Shown: in pieces, positions 1 to 6,200 of the stretch | Layout of the letters: each line of letters opens with the position of its first letter | Position numbering within the stretch: position 1 is the stretch's first letter | Origin: Oscillospiraceae bacterium | GTDB lineage: Bacteria > Bacillota > Clostridia > Oscillospirales > Oscillospiraceae | NCBI GenBank assembly: GCA_016296045.1 | Contig: JAEDKB010000049.1 | Coordinates: 1-9,050, forward strand | DNA: 9,050 nucleotides | Reading direction: 5' to 3' | Position numbers and translations under genes: made by a program | Notes under the pieces: model-generated | The model's input: the letters and a program-made list of their open reading frames with translations, nothing else | Database searches by the model: none | What the model was told of the DNA's origin: nothing

Positions 1-2
1 AA

Positions 3-743
3 ACCTTTGGAAAAACAAAAGTACTTGATCGTGTGTCGTTTTCTCTGGAACGGGGAAAATGTATGGCGATTATCGGCTCCTCCGGCAGCGGAAAAACCAC
101 ACTTCTGCGGTGCTTGAATTTCCTTGAAACACCGGACAAAGGAGAAATCTATCTGGAGGACGAGGTGCTGTATAACGCAGCCGAGCGGGAACAGTACACG
201 GATTCTCAGATTCGCGCAAAACGGATGAATTTTGGACTTGTTTTTCAAAATTTTAACCTTTTTCCGCAATATACGGCGCTGCAAAATGTGACGCTTGCGC
301 CTCTGCTCGCCGCGAAGGCACGCCATGCCGCAAAGGAAGAACTGGAAACAATCAGACAGAAGGGAATCTCCCTGCTGAAAAAAGTTGGCTTGGAAAACCG
401 AATGGAGAATTATCCGCATCAGCTTTCCGGCGGTCAGCAGCAGAGAGTTGCCATTGCCCGTGCGCTTGCGCTGGAACCGACGATTCTTTGCTTCGACGAG
501 CCGACCAGTGCGCTGGATCCGGAGCTGACCGGAGAGGTGCTGAAGGTCATCCGTGCGCTGCGCGAACAGGATACGACAATGATTATTGTGACACATGAAA
601 TCCGTTTCGCACGCGAAATTGCCGATTATGTTGTCTTTATGGACGACGGCTGCATTGTGGAGGAGGGGACGGCCGAACAGGTCATAGATCGCCCCTCGAA
701 TCCGCGAACGGTTCGCTTTTTGGAGCATTATTCGGAAGTCTGA
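3..743 (+). CDS. Polar amino acid ABC transporter ATP-binding protein (5' partial)
   Basis: This is the cytoplasmic ATPase that powers uptake of a polar amino acid such as glutamine, cystine or arginine; the exact substrate cannot be read from this subunit. The reading frame is already open at base 3 and reads TFGKTKVLDRVSF, the usual A-loop/beta-strand start of the family. The GTG at 33 is therefore an internal valine and the true start lies left of the window. Visible motifs are Walker A GSSGSGKT (75-98), the Q-loop glutamine (246-248) followed by NLFPQYTALQNV, signature LSGGQQQR (423-446), Walker B ILCFDE (483-500) followed by PTSALDPE, and the H-loop histidine (594-596). All catalytic motifs are intact, and the C-terminus ends normally at TGA 741-743. 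The spacing and the LRCLNFLE and VTHEIRFAREIAD stretches match the GlnQ/HisP/TcyC-type subfamily. The permease and binding-protein genes are presumably upstream, because the gene is followed by a terminator. Confidence 0.95.
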   Translation, partial: TFGKTKVLDRVSFSLERGKCMAIIGSSGSGKTTLLRCLNFLETPDKGEIYLEDEVLYNAAEREQYTDSQIRAKRMNFGLVFQNFNLFPQYTALQNVTLAPLLAAKARHAAKEELETIRQKGISLLKKVGLENRMENYPHQLSGGQQQRVAIARALALEPTILCFDEPTSALDPELTGEVLKVIRALREQDTTMIIVTHEIRFAREIADYVVFMDDGCIVEEGTAEQVIDRPSNPRTVRFLEHYSEV

Positions 744-789
744 TTACTTAAAATCGGTATTCATACGAGGTATTGAGCCGTATCAAAAG

Positions 790-848
790 AATAAATCCCT
801 GCCGCAGTTATCCACACTTTGCGGCAGGGATTATTCTGTTTTTTATTC
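790..848. terminator. Bidirectional rho-independent terminator
   Basis: A perfect 13-bp stem pairs 794-806 with 820-832 around a 13-nt loop. It can be lengthened by AT pairs if one A is bulged. On the plus strand it is followed by CTGTTTTTTATTC (836-848). Read on the minus strand it is followed by TTATTCTTTTGATA. It lies between two convergent genes, about 50 bases after the ABC ATPase stop and directly next to the stop of the SLH kinase gene at 843. It probably ends both transcripts. Confidence 0.88.
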
Positions 849-3125
849 TTTCACAAAGCTTTCGTAAAAGCGTACAATCAATGCGGCAAGCTCATTGCGT
901 GTTACCAGATTTTCCGGACGAATGGTATTATCCTCGTATCCACGCAGCAGATCAACCTCTACCGCCCATTCCAGCGCTTGATATGCATAGGAAGAAACGC
1001 GGAAGGAATCGCTATAGCTTGTTAACCGGTTTTCGGTTGTTGCGGGAGAGCCAAGATATCGATACATCAGAACGATAAAATCCTGACGGGTGATCGGATC
1101 ATCGGGACGGAAGGTGTGATCCTCATAGCCGAGGACGACATTGTTGCGCGATGCCCACATAACTGCGGGAGCATACCATGCAGTGTTTGTGACATCTGAG
1201 AAAATCGGACTGTACGCGACGCGGTCAGCACCGGAAACTTCAAACAGTACCTTGGCGGCCTGTGCGCGGGTTGTGTTGCTGTTCGGAGCGAAAATGCCGT
1301 TTGCCATGCCGTTTAAAATGCCGTAGTCGGTGGCTTTGGTAACATCTTCGTAGTACCACGCGTCAGGAGTAACATCGGCATATCGATCCAGCAGCTCGTA
1401 GCTGTCGGCGCTCCATTTGCCGAAGGTGCTGCCGAGCCAGATATTTCGCGCCGAAATATATTTGAGCAGGGCGGCGTAATGAGCGGCTCTTTCTTCTTCG
1501 CTGATGCCCCAAACAATGCCGTCTGCATAGGCAGCGTTGCTGATTTCCGCTTTGTAGGCAGCGAACGATTGAAGCGGTGCAGCGCTTTCACTGCCGGAAA
1601 TAAGCACATTGGAAATCAGAGGGACAAACTTGTTCAGATAGATGTCATGCACTTCCTGACGGAATTCGGGAATTTCATAGAGTGCTCTTCCGATATGGCT
1701 GTAGATGGTAAAAAGCCCGTCCGCTCGCTGTGCGGATTCGATAAAATCACCGAAACTCAGGCCGAAGCTGAGGTCGTAATCCCAGATCGGGCCGACCGTC
1801 ATGATATCGGAATCGGCGTCTTTGTAAAGATACGACGATGTGCGGTAGCCGTCCGGATTTTTGGTCAGTTCATTGATCAGATAACAGTTTGCGAGGGACT
1901 CCATCGTAACATAGTCCGTAATCCGTTTTCCGTTGGAAGGATTCGTGCCTTTGTTGAAAAGCGTGTCTTCAAATTCCTGATAATAGGAGGCAATATAGTT
2001 CATCTCGTCCTTGCTGCAATATTCCGGACTTTTTACAACAATATAATTATTTCTGGTCGTGATAAAATAGCATTTTTCCTGCTTTGCACGGACTTCCGTA
2101 TCCATTTCCAGAAGATATCCGCCGGTCAGATTTGAGGGGTTTGTGATGCCGTTGCAGTAAATATACATTGCGCCGTTTTTCGTCTTGGAAGATGCGGTGG
2201 TCAAAGAATCGTAGTCAGTGATATCCGGATTCATGGCTTCGTTTTCCGCTTCCAGGTCGGTAATATCAACACGGCCGCTGTTAATTTCTACCTTTTCGCA
2301 CAGCAGATAAGCGCCGCGGTATTCGCCGTCATAAAACAGATTGACAGGCTCGCACTGAATTCCGGGCTGCAGACCGGCAGCAACGGAGAGATCGTAGACA
2401 ATGTTGTTTCGCAGAAGCGTCGGATCCACAGCGTCTGTCAGAAGCACCCATGTCTTGGATTTGTTATCGCTGTCTCCTGTTTGCAAAAGATCGGTTTTTT
2501 TGTCCAGCTTGATCTGATACGGCTTTTTATCGGCCAGCCATGTGGAATTGCCGCGCCCTTTGATCTGCTTGAGAATTCCGTCATAAACAATGCTTCCGTC
2601 AGCGCCCAGCATGAACATTGCTCCGGTTGCCTTGTTGCTCTTGTCAGGACTGGATTCCACCCATGCGCGTCCGTAATTGACAGGATCGTCACTGACCAGA
2701 AACATACTTCCGATATGGTTCGTCAAAACAATGGAAAGCGCTAACGCAATCTCCTGATCGCCGAGCTTGGCAAGAAGCGTTACCGGGTATTCGTGCTTGT
2801 CACCGAGCAGCTCATACAGATGAACCGACTGCCCGGAGGAAATTTCAAATCTCAGTCCGTCTGCAAGGAGAGAAACGGACTCCGGCTCCGTACTGCATTG
2901 AAAATACAGGGGAACAGACTCCGCGGAAATGCCGGAGGGGAGGAAAAGGTAATGCTTCTCATTGACGGTTTGCATGCTGACCTTGGAGTTGGCAACCTCC
3001 GAGGAGCAGAAGGTATATACATCCAGCCATGTAAAATCGGTTGTTCTTTCTGCTGCCGAAATGCCTGCTGTGAAGGAAACAAGAATTGCGGCAGCAAGTA
3101 TCACGGAAACAAATTTTTTTAACAT
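843..3125 (-). CDS. Secreted CotH-family kinase with C-terminal SLH anchor
   Basis: This encodes a 760-residue exported protein, probably an atypical protein kinase held on the cell wall. CotH of Bacillus spores is the characterised relative. I chose ATG at 3125 over an upstream start at 3224. It is preceded by AAGGAG (3137-3142), it opens a clear signal peptide (MLKKFVSVILAAAILVSF, cleavage near residues 24-25), and the upstream start would lie ahead of the promoter. Residues about 28-125 look like a beta-rich domain. The CotH domain spans about 130-480. It contains GRGNSTW (190-196), KKPYQIKLD (200-208), W226 and DPTLLRN (234-240), EYRGAYLLCEKVEI, GGYLLEMD, NPDGYR (423-428) and PIWDYDLSFG (446-455). 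D425 and D449/D451 are the likely catalytic and metal-binding acids, by analogy with CotH. Three SLH repeats follow at about 582-640, 641-700 and 704-757, with TRAQ, TRQD and TRNE motifs. Such repeats bind pyruvylated secondary wall polymer. The gene is divergent from the large esterase gene. Its substrate is unknown. Confidence 0.9.
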   Translation of the reverse strand: MLKKFVSVILAAAILVSFTAGISAAERTTDFTWLDVYTFCSSEVANSKVSMQTVNEKHYLFLPSGISAESVPLYFQCSTEPESVSLLADGLRFEISSGQSVHLYELLGDKHEYPVTLLAKLGDQEIALALSIVLTNHIGSMFLVSDDPVNYGRAWVESSPDKSNKATGAMFMLGADGSIVYDGILKQIKGRGNSTWLADKKPYQIKLDKKTDLLQTGDSDNKSKTWVLLTDAVDPTLLRNNIVYDLSVAAGLQPGIQCEPVNLFYDGEYRGAYLLCEKVEINSGRVDITDLEAENEAMNPDITDYDSLTTASSKTKNGAMYIYCNGITNPSNLTGGYLLEMDTEVRAKQEKCYFITTRNNYIVVKSPEYCSKDEMNYIASYYQEFEDTLFNKGTNPSNGKRITDYVTMESLANCYLINELTKNPDGYRTSSYLYKDADSDIMTVGPIWDYDLSFGLSFGDFIESAQRADGLFTIYSHIGRALYEIPEFRQEVHDIYLNKFVPLISNVLISGSESAAPLQSFAAYKAEISNAAYADGIVWGISEEERAAHYAALLKYISARNIWLGSTFGKWSADSYELLDRYADVTPDAWYYEDVTKATDYGILNGMANGIFAPNSNTTRAQAAKVLFEVSGADRVAYSPIFSDVTNTAWYAPAVMWASRNNVVLGYEDHTFRPDDPITRQDFIVLMYRYLGSPATTENRLTSYSDSFRVSSYAYQALEWAVEVDLLRGYEDNTIRPENLVTRNELAALIVRFYESFVKE

Positions 3126-3136
3126 CTGGTGTGTCA

Positions 3137-3142
3137 CTCCTT
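3137..3142 (-). promoter_or_regulatory. Ribosome binding site deciding the kinase start
   Basis: The minus strand reads AAGGAG, ending 11 bases before the ATG at 3125. No comparable site precedes the in-frame upstream ATG at 3224. This site and the signal peptide immediately after the ATG fix the start codon. Confidence 0.75.
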
Positions 3143-3162
3143 TATGGAATTGCGTTTCTGAC

Positions 3163-3191
3163 ATTATACCAGAGAATCGACAAATTAGCAA
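3163..3191 (-). promoter_or_regulatory. Sigma-A-type promoter of the CotH/SLH gene
   Basis: On the minus strand TTGCTA (3186-3191) is a 4/6 match to the -35 box. After a 17-base spacer comes a perfect TATAAT (3163-3168), preceded by TGG, which gives an extended -10. Transcription should start near 3156, leaving a leader of about 30 bases that contains the ribosome binding site. Confidence 0.7.
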
Positions 3192-3194
3192 CCG

Positions 3195-3214
3195 TTTTCT
3201 ACAAATATAGAAAA
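3195..3214. promoter_or_regulatory. Candidate operator (inverted repeat) between divergent promoters
   Basis: TTTTCTA (3195-3201) and TAGAAAA (3208-3214) are exact inverted repeats separated by six bases. The 20-bp palindrome sits three bases beyond the upstream edge of the minus-strand -35 box and 15 bases upstream of the plus-strand -35 box. A dimeric regulator bound here could control both genes. Because it is AT-rich it could instead act as an UP element or have arisen by chance. No regulator gene is in the window. Confidence 0.4.
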
Positions 3215-3229
3215 AATGCCACAAAGACC

Positions 3230-3258
3230 TTGACTTTTCTTCTGGCGAATGAGATAAT
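3230..3258 (+). promoter_or_regulatory. Sigma-A-type promoter of the large SLH esterase gene
   Basis: TTGACT (3230-3235, 5/6) and GATAAT (3253-3258, 5/6) are separated by exactly 17 bases. Transcription should start near 3265, leaving a leader of about 30 bases. The ribosome binding site GGAGG (3283-3287) is seven bases before the ATG at 3295. Confidence 0.78.
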
Positions 3259-3294
3259 AGAATACATCAATTTGTAATCTTTGGAGGTATACAG

Positions 3295-6200
3295 ATGGAA
3301 AGCGCAATACTGAAAAAAGCGCTCTGTGTCATTCTGATGCTGGCAATGGTAATTTCCATGGTGCCGACAGCCTTTGCTGCAGAGCTCCAAGAGCGTGCTG
3401 TTGTTGGCGCCGCAGGGAAGTATGTCATTTCCCAGACAGATTATCCTATCACTAGCGGCGTTACGGAATCTCAGATTTTGCTGAACAATGCGGAAGGCAA
3501 CGATCAGGTTGCCTGCTTTATGATGACAGCAAAGCCTCAGGCACAGATTTCCTTTAAGGCTTCTTATCATGGCTACTATACGGAAGGCAGCACGCCTGCC
3601 AGTCGTGCTGAGAAAGCGGAAAACTTGACTTGGGGCATGGACCGTACTACCGATCAGGCTGCAAACTATGAGAAAGCCACCGGTGATAAGGTTATTTTTG
3701 CTACCAACGGTGACTACTACAATATGCAGACTGCACAGCCCTTGGGCTATCTGGTCATGGAAGGCAATGTTGTGCAGACCGACAACGGCCTGGCGCAGGA
3801 GCCTTATTTTGCTGTCTTAAAGGATGGCTCTTTTGCCATTCGCGATTACGGCACGCCTCTGGATGACGTTCAGGAAGCGGTTTCCGGTCCTTTCTACCTT
3901 GTTAAAGATGGCGTAAATGTAGCGAATAAGGATGATCCCTACCTGATGCCCCGTAATGCCATCGGCATGAAGGAAGACGGCACGGTTGTTACCTGTGTTG
4001 TCGACGGCAGACAGGCTCCTTACTCTTCCGGCTTGACTATTTGGGAGACTGCGGAACTTATGCTGGCAAACGGTGTTGTGGACTGCATCTATCTTGACGG
4101 CGGCGGTTCTGCAACCTATGCCTCTGTCCGTGAGGGCACGGAAGACTTAATCGTCCGGAACTCTCCCTCTGACGGTCCCGAGCGTACCGTTGCCTCTGCG
4201 TTGCTCATGGTTTCCACCGCTCCGTCCGACGGCAACTTCGACCATGCTTCTCTGTATCCCAAGAACCAGGTCTACACTCCCGGCAGCAGCGTACAGATGG
4301 AAGCCATTGGCGTTGATAAAACCGGTGCTCCTGCAGAGGTTCCTGCCGATTTGAACTGGTATGTTCCTGCGGGGCAGGGAACTATCTCTGAAGACGGCAT
4401 CTTTACGGCAAAGGCCGGATATTATGGTCAGGTTGATGTTTCCCTGCGCAAGGGCAACACGGTCTATGGGACAACCACACTTCAGATTGCCGATATTGAT
4501 GACCTCTATTTCGTCGGCGAGTCCATTTCCCTTGACTTTAACTCAGATTCTGATCTGGGTCTGACCGCCAAGAGTGAGAAGAGATTTATCAATTATAAGG
4601 TCGGAGATTTTACTTGGGAAATCAACTCTTTGACCGAAGGTGTCCAGAATGCTGATTTTGGCGTTATGAACGGCAACATTTTCCACACCGCGAGCGCAGA
4701 TCAGACCCTGAACGGCACGGTAACCGTGTCCTATACCAAGCAGGACGGCACGGTGCTTTCCGATACCATCTCTGTAGAAATCGGTAAGCTGCCTGTTGTG
4801 ATGCAGGACTTTGAACCCGATGAAAACGGTCAGCTTACTGCGGCTCACTTCCATATGGGCAAGAATACTTACCACTATGAAGACAGCCCCTACGGCCCGG
4901 GCTATGTGGGTGATTATCCTGAACTGACAGTCATTACAGGCGGTACCTATTCCGGCGCTCCGACCTACACTACCTTGACTGCGCCCTATGCTTTCACCGG
5001 CAACTATGACAGTGCAGTCCCCGCAGCGCCGATTTTCAATGCCAACGGCTATACTTACTATCTGTGGCCCAATGGCACCATTGACCAGTACATGGCCGGC
5101 GATCTGAAGACCATTAGCCGTGAGGACGGCGGTCAGGTTCGTTCCGGCGACTATGCTCTGGAGCTGGACTATGACTATGCCTCCTACAACGGCAGCGCAA
5201 ACGCCAACTTCTACATTCGCTACTGCGGTGAAGAACTGAACATCGAAGGATATCCCACGGAAGTGGGCGTATGGATTTACGCTCCGGAGGGAACCGCCAA
5301 TTACATGATCGCATGCGATATCGCGGCATGGAACGGAAACGGTTATTCTACCAAGAATCTCTTCCTCACAGCGGCGAACGGTTCTCCCGTCATAAATTGG
5401 ACGGGCTGGATGTACTGCTCTGCAAACATTGAGTCTTTGCACCCCTTCATTTCCGAAGAGCATCCTCTGAAGATTCGTCAGGGCGAGGGCCTGTTCTGGC
5501 TGTCCTATCAGCCCGGTAAGCAGCTTGGCGGCCGTTATAACGGCTCCCTCTACTTCGACGACTACCGTTTCGTTTACGGAACCAATCTGGACGACCTGGT
5601 CAATCCTGAGATTACCTCTGTTTCCCTCAATGGCGTGGAGATCGCAGAGGACGGCTCCACCGTGATTGACACAAGCTCTGTTGAGATAAAGGCTCTGTTC
5701 AACGATCCTGAGTCCAAAAACCGCTCCGGCGTTGATGCTTCCAAAACTGTTATGTTCATCGACAATAAGAACATTTCTGTGGATGGCTCCGACGCGGAGG
5801 CTACAACCCGTACAACTCTGGGCAACGGACCTCACACCATTACCGTGCAGGTAGCTGACGGTGACGGCAACATGGCAAATATTACCCGCAGCTTCACCGT
5901 TGCAGCTGCTGACGCTTCCAATGCTAAGATTACCGTGACTGCTCCTGAGGCAGTTACTCTGGGCGGCAAATATGTTATGGAAGTAAAGGCAGACGGCGTT
6001 GTGAATCAGGTTGACTTGAGTATGCTGAATATCAATTCTGATTTCTGCAAGGTTGAGCCTGAGGTTGTATTCACAGAAGGCGTTACCGGCACCTCCACAT
6101 ATACGCCTACCGGCTTTAAGAAGTCTTCTCTGGTCATGAACATGACGGCGGAAGCGGGAATGACCGGTACCATTGCCACAATTACCTTTACCATCCCGGA

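Noticed and set aside
33..743. Starting the ABC ATPase at the GTG at 33
   Set aside because: Upstream codons from base 3 encode the conserved TFGKTKVLDRV beginning of the family, so the gene continues beyond the left edge and this GTG is an internal valine.
1479..2135. A 218-codon plus-strand open frame inside the CotH gene
   Set aside because: It is antisense to the strongest CotH motifs (NPDG, IWDYD), with no domain signature and no ribosome site that fits.
3126..3224. N-terminal extension of the CotH protein to an ATG at 3224
   Set aside because: The extension would place the signal peptide 33 residues in, and it starts upstream of the promoter's predicted transcription start near 3156. 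The ATG at 3125 has a ribosome site and begins a standard signal peptide.
4543..5835. A 430-codon open frame on the minus strand inside the large gene
   Set aside because: It is antisense to a clear multidomain protein, its translation is compositionally odd (runs of V, I, G and R with no domain motifs), and it has no convincing ribosome site. Codon bias of the real gene leaves this frame open.
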